Below, one piece after another: positions 11,568-22,060 of a stretch of 64,000 nt of DNA. Both the position numbers and the translations under genes were made by a program. The notes beneath the pieces are model-generated. The model made no database searches, had not been told where the DNA came from, and saw only the letters and a list, made by a program, of their open reading frames with translations. The DNA comes from Kitagawia praeruptora (taxonomy: Eukaryota; Streptophyta; Magnoliopsida; Apiales; Apiaceae). Position 1 is the first letter of the stretch, and every line of letters starts with the position of its first letter. The stretch lies in NCBI GenBank assembly GCA_037693485.1, contig CM075352.1:66776001-66840000 (forward strand), read 5' to 3'.

Positions 11568-13798
11568 CTACATGATTTGATTCTTGGCAGTACCTTGCTT
11601 ACCAACATAGATTTTTCCTCTGTTCCTGATGATTCCTTTGCTAAAACTGAACCCTTCATTATCAGGATCTTTTGCTGCTATGCCAGTTATAATGGCTTGT
11701 GCATCTTCATCCTGATCATAGCTTTGAGTTAGATCAGTGAACCAATCCTGATGCACTGTTGATATCTCATTAATACCCCTTTTTAATTTCTCTTCTGGTA
11801 GCCTTGATAGTGCATCAGCAACTACATTTTCTTTTCCTTTTTTATAGACTATCTCATAGTCTAACCCCATTAGCTTAGCTAGCCACTTTTGTTGAAGCAA
11901 AGTGGAAATCCTCTGCTCAAGCAAATATTTTAGGGACTGGTGGTCAGTTTTAATAACAAAATGGTGGCCCTGTAAGTATGCCATTTGTGTGTGGCCATCA
12001 CCAAGGCAAGCAGCTCTTTTTCATAGGTTGACATACCTTGCTATTTTTTGGAGAGGCTTTTGCTCAAAAATGCAAGAGGCCTCCCACCTTGCATCAGTAC
12101 AGCCCCAACTCCCATTCCACTAGCATCAGTTTCCAATAAAAATGGCACACTATAATATGGCAGTGCAAGTACAGGTGCAGTAATCATTGCCTTTTTCAAC
12201 TTAGTAAAGGCTTCAGTAGCTGCATCATTCCAAGAGAACATACCCTTCTTCAACAGTTGAGTCAGGGGCCTACTTATTTTCCCATATCCTTTTATAAACC
12301 GCCTATAATAGCCAGTAAGGCCTAAAAAACCCCTTAACTGCTTAATAGTTTTAGGTATAGGCCAATTCTTCATTGCAAGCACTTTATCAGGATCAGTGGA
12401 AACTCCTTGATCAGAAATGATGTGACCTAGATATTCCAGCTGTTTTTGCCCAAATCTGCACTTACTCTCCTTTGCAAACAACTGGTGCTCCTGCATTTTC
12501 TTTAACACCTCTTCCAAATGCATTAAATGATCCTCTAATGATTGACTATAAACCAATATGTCATCAAAAAACACCAAAACTGATTTTCTTAGTTGGTCCT
12601 TAAATACAGTGTTCATAAGTGATTGGAAAGAAGCTGGTGCATTTGTGAGTCCAAATGGCATCACCTTGAGCTCATATAGACCTTGATGAGTCCTAAATGC
12701 AGTCTTGTAAATGTCTTCTTCAACCACTCTTATCTGATGGTAACCTGACCTCAAATCCAGTTTAGTAAACCAGCTTGCTCCTGTTAATTTATCTAATAGC
12801 TCATCAATCAATGGAATGGGATACTTGTTCTTCACAGTAATGTCATTAAGTTTCCTGTAATCCACACACATCCTCCATGTGCCATCTTTCTTTTTTACTA
12901 GGATTATAGGAGAAGCAAAAGGGCTTGTGCTCTCTTGAATCACCCCAGTCTTGAGCATCTCTTTTATCTGATTTTCTATCTCAATTTTCTGAATATATGG
13001 TACCCTGTAGCTTCTCTGGTTAACAGGTTGGCTGCCTGGTATTAAGGGTATTTTGTGGTCATGTTGTCTGTTAGGAGGCAACCCTTTGGGTTCTTCAAAT
13101 ACTGACTTATACTTCTGCAACAGTGCATTTAACTGAGCTGGTGGTCCATCTGTCTCCAGCTGCTCTTCAATCTTGGTAGTTGTGATCATGCAAATGCATC
13201 TTTGTGTAATGCCCTTTTGTGTTCTCAGCATTTTACTTAAGCTCTTCCCATATATAAATTGTAAGCTTCCAGAACCAATGATGCCTTGTAATGTGACTGG
13301 TTGGCCTTCCTTCATCAATGTGATTTTGCAATTATTGAAATCAAATGTCTCAGGGCTGTGGAGTTTGAGCCAATCCACTCCCAAAATCACATCTGACCCT
13401 CCTAGGTTGAAAGGTCTTAAATCAGTTACAAATTTCTGGCTATGTACTTCATAATTGACTCCCTTGCAGATTGAATCCACCAGTAGTTTAGAACCATTTG
13501 CCACTGTCATCATTAAGGGAGAATCCACCTCTGTTGTTAACCCCAACTGCTTAATAAGTCCACTGTCTATGAAGCTGTGGGTAAACCCACTATCAACTAG
13601 AACATTCAGTTTCCTTCCCTTGAATCTCCCCTGTAACCTTATGGTGCTGGCTGAGCTATTTCCTGCAATGGCATTGATAGAAATTTCCCCAGGAACCTCA
13701 GTAATGCAAGGTGCAGTGAGCAGTGTCTCCATTTCTGTGACCATTTGGTGATGTTCTTCATCCATTTCACTAGTTTCTTCGCCTAGGAGCATGTACAA
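11568..13798 (-). pseudogene. Gypsy protease, reverse transcriptase and RNase H
   Basis: The 585-residue frame 13798-12041 holds an aspartic protease (D69-S-G at 'LVDSGFTHSF'), then RT with 'RMCVDYRKLN', 'KLDLRSGYHQI' and the catalytic F-x-D-D as 'VFFDDILVYS', then the RNase H start 'LLETDASGMGVGAVL'. A stop at 12041 and a one-base shift near 11990 break the RNase H domain. It resumes in 11984-11568 ('IKTDHQSLKYLLEQ' and 'VVADALSRL'). A further in-frame stop at 11568 separates it from integrase. RT itself looks undamaged. Confidence 0.93.
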
Positions 13799-13800
13799 TC

Positions 13801-15180
13801 TGGATTTACACTACTGCCCTGGATGATATGGATCATCACAGTGGAAGCATAACCCCTTTTCCCTCCTTTCTATAATCTCCTTACTACTCAGGGTTGACTT
13901 GGCTTGGTTGGTGGCATTGTGAATTGCTTTAGGGTAGAATTTAGCTCATGTGGTTTTCTGGGTTGTAGTGTCTGGTGTACTGCCCTTATTAGTAGTAGCC
14001 TTCATAGGAGAACTAACCACCACCTTGTGACCCCTAGCTTCCTCTTGTTTAGCCAAGAAAACAGCATCCAACAGAGATTGTGGTCTAAACATCCTTACAG
14101 CCCCTTTGATGAAGTCCTTCAGTCCACTAATGAAACTAGACATAAAGTATTCTTCAGTAAATCCTTTGTGTTTTGCCACCACTAGAGCCCTTAATTCTTC
14201 AAAACTGTCTTCATACTCAGATACTGTGGTGGTTTGCTTTAATTTGTTGAACAAGTCCTGTACATCCCTATTCTTAGGATTTTCAAATCTTGTGACCACA
14301 TCTGCTACAAATGTCTTCCAATTCAACATTCCCCTACTAGATTGGTAAAACCTATACCAGATACTAGCCTTTCCCTCAAAGTGTAGTCCATCCATTTTGA
14401 CCCTTCTCCCTTCTTCTATGCACACAAACTCAAAATACTGTTCAGCCTTAATCACCCATCCTTTAGGATCTGAGCCATTAAACTTGGGGAATTCCAGTTT
14501 CGGATTAAAATTAAAAGTAGCATGGTTGGAATGCCCATGAGGACTTGGTGGAACAATGGAGTTTTGTATGAGTGGCTATGATTTTGATAAGTGAAGGGGT
14601 TATAAGGTGGAATGAATAGCAGTGGGTTACCCGAGTTTACATTCTGTTATGACAAGGGAGATGTCAGTGGAGGTGTCACTGCATAATGGGGAGGGGCGTG
14701 TACATATTGGGTCCCAAAATTAGCAGCAAGGTTGGGGATGCCCATGCCTGTGCTAGGATTTACAGTCATATTATTCAATATCATAGGGGTCTGAGGAATA
14801 ACAGTATTATAGGGTGGGGGTTGAGCCATATGTGATATTGAAGACAATGGAACAGTAACAGTTTGAGTAATAGGAGGAGTTGAAACTAGTGGTACCCCGG
14901 AATTCTGGTTTGATTGATGCTCAGACTCCTTTATGGTCACCACCCCAGGTGTCTGTTCTTGCTCCTTCCTATCCGGGTTCTGAAACCCCAGTATTAACTT
15001 CTTCAATTCCTCAAAATTTGAGTCGAATTTATCCATCCTTAACCCCAACCCTTCCATCTTCAGATTTACTTCACCAAACCTGTTGGCGTTCTTGTTGAGT
15101 TCTTCTGTAACTTCAACTAATTTAGCATCTTGACTCCCCAATCGCTCATCCAACGTTTTCTTTCTCGTTCCCTCTGCCAT
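13801..15180 (-). pseudogene. Gypsy gag with zinc knuckle
   Basis: Forms the nucleocapsid particle. The start at 15180 lies about 18 bases inside the PBS. The first frame (15180-14647) is a polar, coiled-coil-rich N-terminus followed by a Pro/Thr-rich linker. After a stop at 14647 and a frame change near 14530 comes the retrotransposon-gag domain (14455-13946, with 'ASIWYRFYQSSRG' and 'FMSSFISGLKDFI'). A CCHC knuckle lies at about 13805-13850 (C-F-H-C...H...C), but a TAG stop sits inside it just before its last Cys. The protein is broken at three or more points. Confidence 0.85.
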
Positions 15181-15197
15181 CGTTGCCGAGGAAAGCT

Positions 15198-15211
15198 GAG
15201 CTCTGATACCA
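15198..15211 (-). promoter_or_regulatory. Gypsy primer binding site
   Basis: On the minus strand TGGTATCAGAGCTC follows the 5' LTR by two bases. It complements the 3' end of initiator methionine tRNA, the usual primer for plant LTR elements. Confidence 0.9.
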
Positions 15212-15213
15212 CT

Positions 15214-15604
15214 TGTAATCGACCCAGTGATTTACAAAACGAAATGAAACATAAAATACAAATAAAACAGAAACAGCAAAGGAAATGAACTGAAATTGAA
15301 GAAAATAAACTGAACTTGAATAACAAGGAACAATGAAGGAAATTGCAATAAAATAATTCTCAGTCCAAAAGCTACATTCTCCACCAACTAACTCCCTTTT
15401 TATCTCCACTGAATTGAGACTAGACACGTGTCATCAATCCAATGGTTGACCTTTACAAGTTGTTGGGCACAAGATCCCATAAATTCTTTGTCACTCCAAC
15501 TAAACGACGTAGTTTCCTAATGACTCCAACTTTCATAATTTAAATAAATAAATAAGTCAATTAACTAATATATCTGACTTGGCAATTCAGCTATATTAGT
15601 TACA
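15214..15604 (-). repeat. Gypsy 5' LTR
   Basis: 391 bp, TG...CA, pair of 9901-10295. The GGATC duplication follows directly at 15605-15609. About 1.3 percent substitution separates the LTRs by eye. Confidence 0.95.
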
Positions 15605-15609
15605 GGATC

Positions 15610-16197
15610 ACGGCATAGATGGGACGGTTGGGGAACACTCATCAACCAAACTTCACATGATTAATCACTTTAAACACCTTAATTAAATAGATAATTGTAA
15701 GCTAATGAGTTGAAACATCCAACAACTAGATTCTTCCATGTTCTATTTTCCTTGAAATCTTGACAAGACTACGTGACTCTCAAGTCTTAACCCCTCCAAA
15801 TCAAATCAATTAGCCAATTGGCACAACAACTACTCTTATTTGTAAGAGAACTTGATACAAACAACTGGCAAAATTATAACACCTTTTTTGAGTTAAATCT
15901 GGAGTTCTATATTTCATTTCGTTTCAAGTTTTTAACTGTATAGTAGTACTGTACATGCTAAGAGCATCTCTAAGACTCTAACAATACTAACTAAAATGAT
16001 TAGCTAAAATTATATAAAATAATGATTATGTAAAATTTACTTAACATGTAAGGAGTTGTACTCCAATGATGTTAGCTATAATTGTTAGCTATATTTCAAA
16101 AACAGTTTTTTATTGTTATTTTAGTTAGTAAATATATATAAGATTAAACTAAATTAATGATGTGTCACAATATAAGTGGATATGATATTTTAATAAT
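15610..16197. other. Right part of duplication unit 1
   Basis: It continues the sequence interrupted by the gypsy element and matches about 17872-18434. From about 15960 it reads 'aagagcatctctaa', the start of an AGAGCATC-type MITE truncated by the duplication breakpoint. It has no gene. Confidence 0.6.
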
Positions 16198-18434
16198 ATA
16201 ATTTTAATTTAAATATTTACGAGTATATAGTTATACACACAAATTAGGGGTGAAAAACTAGAATACCCATATTTTTATTCAGGATGTCCAAAATACCACT
16301 GACCACACATTACACAAATGCGCATAGGTGGGTACGCATTCTGATAATGCGCGGAAAAGGACCACGCATGTGGTAACTGTGTGGAGTGTGCTAATATTTT
16401 TTTGGTGTTTGTGAACAGTGACACCGTACACGCATGTTGAACATGCATTTTTGAAGATACACATGTCCTCCATGCGTAGATGGCGTTCTGTTCATCGTCT
16501 TCTACAGCTGTTGCCGGAGGCGATTTCACGGTCAAACTTTGACCACAAGGTTCGTCCTTTCGAGGCATCGAGCAGTTGCATCCTATACACCAAAATCATC
16601 GTCTTCCACTCCTCCACAAGTACATACCAATTTTATACCATTTGAATCGCCGGATTTGAAACACCCATTTTGGCGATTCCGTCGACGTCGAACACTCCGA
16701 CGAGCTTCATACTCGTCTCTGCGGGGCCAAACTCAACAAATCAAACATGATTAAATTTAGAGACACGTATGAGCTTCATTTTGATGTCAACAAGAAGAGT
16801 GCAGACGGTCGGAGTTGGGAGAACGAAGAGGTGCGATTTCCGGGAAGAGAGAGCGTCGGTTGTGTTTGTGAGATAATGACCTGGTTTGACGTTATCACGC
16901 ATTCTGAGAATGCGTGACCTGAGATACGCATGTTCAACATGCGTATCTTTTGCTATGCATTCTCAGAATGCGTAGCCCATGGGTAATTAGGGCGATGCGC
17001 AACGCAAATGGACATTTTGGACATGGATTAAGTTAAAGTAATGTATTTTGGACATTATTTCCACAAATTAGTAACCAAGCACAAATTTTAAATATTCACA
17101 TGAACTCCCACGTTGTATCCTAATTGGTTACCTGTGTAATTACAAAAACAGCGAAACAAACGAGGCCTTAATTGTTTCATACGAGACGTGGAATAATTGA
17201 TCATTCTTACTCCCGTCCTAACATATTATTAATATTTTTTTTTGAAACGTCTTACTTAATTATTAATATAGGATAATATTTCTTCATTAAACACTTATTA
17301 ACTTAATTACATACTTTATCTTCTCTTTTTTTTCATAATCTTCGTGATTCATTCAAATATTAACAACTGAATGGGATATAAGATAATAATAAATAAATAG
17401 TAATTTATTTGATAGAATTGTGGTCTCTAATATGGGATCTAATAGATACTGAAGTCCCTTCAAAACGAATTCGTGATAGGATTTTTGTAAAACTGGACCT
17501 AATTAGCCATTATCGATCAATCATTTAAAAATTCCCTATGACATTGTTTTCCCGGCGCGCTGGACTTGGTTCTATACTTCTATTAATTCGTTTATTTTAC
17601 ATAAAAATATCAACCTAAAAATTAGAAATTTGACGATCCACATATCTCCAAGTCACCGATTGGTTTAATTTTACTGCTTCTCGACTACATTTTTTTTAAT
17701 TTTTAGCAATTGTCCATTTTCTGTAATTGTTCATAAATATGTATTTTAAAAAAATATCCTTCCAAATAAATGATTGTGTAAATTAACATGACGCTATGAC
17801 AATGGTTTGTTGAAAGCCTTGAAACATGAAAAGAATGAAACTGAAAATAAAACAGTTTGATGGGTGGATCACGCCATAGATGGGACGGTTGGGGAACACT
17901 CATCAACCAAACTTCACATGATTAATCACTTTAAACACCTTAATTAAATAGATAATTGTAAGCTAATGAGTTGAAACATCCAACAACTAGATTCTTCCAT
18001 GTTCTCTTTTCCTTGAAATCTTGACAAGACTACGTGACTCTCAAGTCTCAACCCCTCCAAATCAAATCAATTAGCCAATTGGCACAACAACTACTCTTAT
18101 TTATAAGAGATCTTGATACAAACAACTGGCAAAATTATAACACCTTTTTTGAGTTAAATCTGGAGTTCTATATTCATTTCGTTTCAAGTTTTTAACTGTA
18201 TATTAGTATATGTTAAGAGCATCTTTAACGATATTAACTAAAATAATTCGCTAAAATAATGTAAAATAATGGTTATGTAAAATTTACTTAACATGTAAGG
18301 AGTTGTACTCCAATGATGTTAGCTATAATTGTTAGCTATATTTCAAAAACAGTTTTTTATTGTTATTTTAGTTAATAAATATATATAAGATTAAACTAAA
18401 TTGATGATGTTTCACAATATAAGTGGATATGATA
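16198..18434. repeat. Tandem duplication, unit 2 (empty site)
   Basis: 2237 bp that match unit 1 without the gypsy element. At about 17863-17880 the text runs straight through 'gatgggtggatcacgcca', showing one GGATC where unit 1 has two flanking the element. It is therefore a natural pre-insertion site. Unit 2 contains MULE-like copy 2, the right end of the Tourist-like element and the start of an AGAGCATC-type MITE. Small substitutions throughout show that the duplication is older than the gypsy insertion. Confidence 0.9.
16247..17061. mobile_element. MULE-like non-autonomous element, copy 2
   Basis: A duplicated copy of 8326-9069 with the same 9-bp flanks CACAAATTA (16238-16246 and 17062-17070). 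It is 815 bp because it keeps a stretch after 16505 (CCGGAGGCG...TTTGACCACAAGG) that copy 1 has lost; a similar phrase occurs in copy 3. It carries about eight ACGCAT/ATGCGT hairpins. A 97-codon open frame on the minus strand (16275-16568) runs through the hairpins and has no known domain. Confidence 0.75.
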
Positions 18435-18763
18435 TTTTTAGATGTTATGTATAAATTTTTGGATATTCTCCAAATATAGAAAATATATATCTTGTTATCT
18501 ACAAATTTACCTAACAGTATGCATGGTTGAGGAGAAAAAATAACAGGTATTCTAATTAATTAAAACATTTTCTATGACAGGTCATATGGAATGGTTTCAT
18601 ACCGCTCCAGAGTTCATTCGATGTAATCTGATTTCGGAGGAATATTAATATATGCAAGTACGTTTATTTAAAAAAAAAAAGAAAAAGATACTCCCTCTGT
18701 CCCTTAAAACTCTTCTCACTTTCCTTATCGGGATATTCAAAAAACTCTTCCCATTTCTATTTC

Positions 18764-19640
18764 AGGGGTGATGTGCGATAAGAAAGTCCCGTTAAAGCTG
18801 AAAGGGAAGTTCTATAGAACAGCTATCCGTCCTGCGATGCTATATGGTTCGGAGTGTTGGGCGGCGAAGAAGGCCCTCGAGTGCAAGTTGGAAGCAGCTG
18901 AAATGAGGATGTTGCGATGGTCCTGTGGCCGCACGATGTTAGATAGAATCCCGAATGGGGTTTTCAGGAGCGAGTTGGAGGTGGCACCTTTTGCTGCGAA
19001 AATTAGGGAAGGGAGGTTGAGATGGTTCGGCCACGTTCGTAGGAGGCTTCCGGAAGCCCCCGTGAGGAGGGTCGAGAGTCTTACAATTGTTGGGGTGAGG
19101 AGAAGAGGCAGACCGAGGAGGTCGTGGGAAGAACAGCTCAGGATGGATTTGAAGGCAGTAAACTTGGACGAAAACGCGATAGCCGATAGGAGTTGTTGGA
19201 GGCGCCAGATTAGAGTTGTTGACTCCCTTCTAGGGAGTGGTTCTGTGGTTGAGAGCCTCAGAGTTGGGCTCTCTCGTTTAGCTTTAGCTTAAAAGCTTGG
19301 CGTTTCATCCTCATATTGTCTTATGTTTTCTGATTTTGCAGGTGCAGGGAGCTTGGCCGGAGGTCATCCTAGATCAGGAGAAGAGTAACGCCCCTTGCCC
19401 GAGTAGGTAAGCCCCATGAGATCCAGGCCATGGGCCCAGGTTCGGTCGACTACTTTACCCACCTTTACCATCATTGTATTAAATTCACTTTACTATTCGG
19501 TGCACTAAGCCGGGGGTCTTCACGGAAACAGCCTCTCTACTGTAAAGTAGGGGTATGGTCTGCGTACATTTTACCCTCCCCAGACCCTGCTTCATGCGGG
19601 ATATACTGGGTATGTTTGGTTTGGTTTGGTTTACTCACTA
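18764..19640 (+). mobile_element. 5'-truncated RTE-type LINE
   Basis: Starts abruptly within the reverse transcriptase C-terminus and runs to a tail of repeated 'ggttt' units. The 3' segment ('gtatggtctgcgtacattt', 'ccctccccagaccc') is wording well known at the 3' ends of plant RTE LINEs. No clear target duplication could be picked out inside the MITE. Confidence 0.8.
18768..19292 (+). pseudogene. LINE reverse transcriptase C-terminal fragment
   Basis: A 174-codon frame with the C-terminal signature of plant RTE-like reverse transcriptases: 'FYRTAIRPAMLYGSECWA', 'MRMLRWSCGRTMLDRI' and 'RLRWFGHVRRR'. The catalytic palm (YADD region) lies upstream in full elements and is missing here. The frame is open to its natural end but cannot work alone. 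It is GC-richer than its surroundings, as these elements often are. Confidence 0.85.
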
Positions 19641-19820
19641 CCCCACCCACTACGCCTTAAAATAATATTAAGTACCCACTATTCTACCCAATAACCCTTA
19701 AAAACAATATTCAATACCCACTATTTTATCCACTACTCTTTAAAAATTCTTTTTCTTAAAACCCGTGTTTTTCCCCAAACGAGAAAAAAATTAAGGGACG
19801 GAGGGAGTACTGATAATCTA

Positions 19821-20234
19821 GAGCGTGTTTGGCTTAACTTAAAAAATGTTACTTATCACTTAAAGTGCTACTTACTCACTTTAAGTAAAAAGTAATATTT
19901 TTCACTTAAAGTTAGGTGTATCTGTTTGGCTAATTCTACTTAAAGTAATTTTTTTTTAAAAAATTAACTAAAAAAAAAGAAATTTATATTTTTTAAACGT
20001 AATATAAAAGTATAAAATACAAATATATGCAAAGAATATAATACGAGTTAAAAGGTGACTCAAATACATAAAAATTGATATACGAAAAAAAATAAGTGGA
20101 AAAAAAGTACCTCAAAGATACTTAAATTTTTTGAACTAAAACTAACTTTAAGTAGAAAAATTTAAGGAGAGACAAACACTTCATTTTCACTTAAAGTGAG
20201 ATGAAAAATAATTTAAGTAACCCCAAACATGCTC
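19821..20234. mobile_element. Tourist-type MITE
   Basis: Starts GAGCGTGTTTGG and ends CCAAACATGCTC, with CTA on both sides (19818-19820 and 20235-20237). The interior repeats 'cacttaaagt' phrases near both ends. It is 414 bp with no ORF. A TGTTTGG-type TIR with a 3-bp duplication places it with PIF/Harbinger-derived MITEs. Confidence 0.8.
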
Positions 20235-20239
20235 CTAAT

Positions 20240-21640
20240 CTTAAGTTTAGTGACGGCCACGTTAAACTAAAGTCACATACAGCTGTAATCTAGTAATCAC
20301 CCTTCTGTTTTTCTAACAGGAGACAGCAAAAGTGTTTACTAGGAACACATTTTTTCACTCATAACCCCCCATCTGCCCTGCTTCTTGTTCTTATAGTTTA
20401 CTTTGGTCTTTTACTAGACTTTTTCAATATTCGTGTAGAGCTCTTTCGGTACAAATTAAAACAACGATTTATCTTTTTGGTAATGATATTACGAGTCAAA
20501 TCAGTAAAACACCTTTCACTTTCAATAATCCTATATATATGCCTTTGTTATTCGTTTTCAATTTTGTGATTTGTTTACGTACGTTTACAGATTTTATCCA
20601 AATGGCATGCAAGTTGCAATCCAAAGAGAAAAAAAGATTTTGCTTTTTGCCAAAAGAGAATAGGTTCTCTTGCATTATACATGTTTATTTAGCTTTAAGA
20701 AGTATCATGTGAATAACTGGAAAAGCTCATCAACGAAACAACACTTAAAATGGGTGACACTTTGTTCTGAGAGTAGTGCTAAGTATTTCGAAAGCGTTTT
20801 CAAAATGCTAACGTAATATTTTGACATGTGACATCAGTGTTGTAGATTTCGGAAATCGGAACTATTCGGTTGAGGTATCGATTTACGATTTATCGGGTGA
20901 TTCGGTTGAAAAACCGGTGATTTATCGGCGATTTTTGCAAAATTGCCCGAATCGGTTCCAAAATTTTGACCGATTTTTGGTCGATTTATCGACGATTTTT
21001 CAAAAATCAGCCGATTTCTATAACAGAGTGTGACATTTGAAAATAAATTCAGAAACAAATTTAGGAACTCTATAATTTTTCTTGTTCTTATCCTTACTGA
21101 AATCTGGCAATCAGATTCAGATGAAGACATTACTAGGATTATCACATGTAAATTTTATCTCGTTACTCTTGGTTTCTATGATATTCCTAAAATAGAATAT
21201 ATAAAGTTTTCGATAATTACTAAAATTTAACGATGTCTATCCTTGAATGCTATTTTGTACAGTACGAAAGCTCCCCTACAATATATTTTCATATCAAAAA
21301 ATCAATTTTACCAATTCTACAGCATTTTTATTATAAATATTTAATATATAAAATCAATTTAAAATTAAAAAAAATAAAAATCAAGAGCGGCCGAAACGTC
21401 AACCGTTTGTCTCCAGCGAAAACTACTCAATGGTCTTACGATGTATGTCGCTGTCCGTCTCATACTTAGCTACAAGTACGTCTCGTCTACGTGGGCCCCT
21501 ATATTCCCGCAATAAACACTAACTTCATTTTAACCCCAAATTACCCTCATATTTCCCGCCATTCCACCCATTGTATTCCAACAAACCATGTCCATTTTCG
21601 TCAAAAACAAAATTTAATCCTTCTCTAGCAAGAATAAAAG
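20240..21640. other. Intergenic stretch upstream of the IST1-like gene
   Basis: No gene is supported. At about 20830-21020 a low-complexity stretch built on 'ATCGG', 'GATTTATCG' and 'CGATTTTT' reads like a repeat interior. Open frames there on both strands are products of that simple wording. Confidence 0.45.
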
Positions 21641-22060
21641 AGTCCAATTGTAGCTAAGCTAACTATCTCTAATCATCATTAGTAGTAATAATTATACGTA
21701 CATGAATTTGTATGTATACATGCAATCATTTATTAGCATCAGTTTTGTATAATGCAGTGTATTTTATTACTCCTACTTGTGTATTGTATAATATCAAATC
21801 ATTCCCTCTTCAACTTTCTTAATCCATAGATTCTTGATTTTCTCTCTTTGGTTTCTTTTTTTCTCTGAAAAGCCTTCCTTTTCTTGAATGCTCTTCAATG
21901 CTTGATTCTTGACGTACCTTGATTTTACATTTTTGGAACATTTTGCTGTTGAAATTTTACTCCTTCATATTCTTTCTTTAAATCACAACTCTGTTTATTT
22001 TTCTTTACTCATAAAACATAGTAAGCCATTATTCAACAAGATTTCTCAGAGATTAACAAG
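21641..22060 (+). promoter_or_regulatory. Probable promoter and 5' UTR of the IST1-like gene
   Basis: About 400 bases before the start codon at 22061. The last 250 are T/C-rich ('tctctctttggtttcttttt'), as plant leaders often are, and lack any ORF. No certain TATA box or transcription start can be fixed; 'tgtataatatc' near 21785 is one candidate. Confidence 0.4.

Larger units (their letters stand above)
9901..15604 (-). mobile_element. Ty3/gypsy chromovirus-type LTR retrotransposon
   Basis: A complete 5.7-kb element in minus orientation, flanked by the 5-bp target duplication GGATC (9896-9900 and 15605-15609). LTRs of 395 and 391 bp start TGTAA and end TTACA. The order on the minus strand is 5' LTR, PBS, gag, zinc knuckle, protease, RT, RNase H, integrase, chromodomain-like tail, polypurine tract, 3' LTR. 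The short LTRs and total length suggest a Reina-type chromovirus, though no tree was made. The two LTRs differ at about five positions plus a 4-bp repeat indel, so the insertion is recent, but several stops and frameshifts have silenced the coding region. Confidence 0.95.
8267..16197. repeat. Tandem duplication, unit 1 (gypsy-filled)
   Basis: From 'ttttaataatataatttt' onward this unit matches 16198-18434 base for base apart from scattered differences. Without the 5704-bp gypsy element and one 5-bp target copy it is about 2.2 kb. The breakpoint joins '...gtggatatgata' to 'ttttaataat', and both partners share TTTT, so the duplication probably formed at 4-bp microhomology. The unit holds one MULE-like copy, the right end of a Tourist-like element and the start of an AGAGCATC-type MITE. 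It contains no host gene. Confidence 0.9.
18691..19807. mobile_element. Stowaway-type MITE interrupted by a LINE
   Basis: The ends are CTCCCTCTGTCCCTTAA and its inverted copy TTAAGGGACGGAGGGAG, flanked by TA on both sides (18689-18690 and 19808-19809). This TIR and TA duplication are diagnostic of Stowaway/mariner MITEs. The original MITE would be only about 250 bp; the middle is a LINE 3' fragment. Confidence 0.85.

Noticed and set aside
10506..14348. Several plus-strand frames of 60-108 codons under the gypsy genes
   Set aside because: Shadows on the strand opposite to well-supported gag and pol.
16275..16568. 97-codon frame in MULE-like copy 2
   Set aside because: It passes through the hairpin arrays, is not kept open in the other copies, and has no domain.
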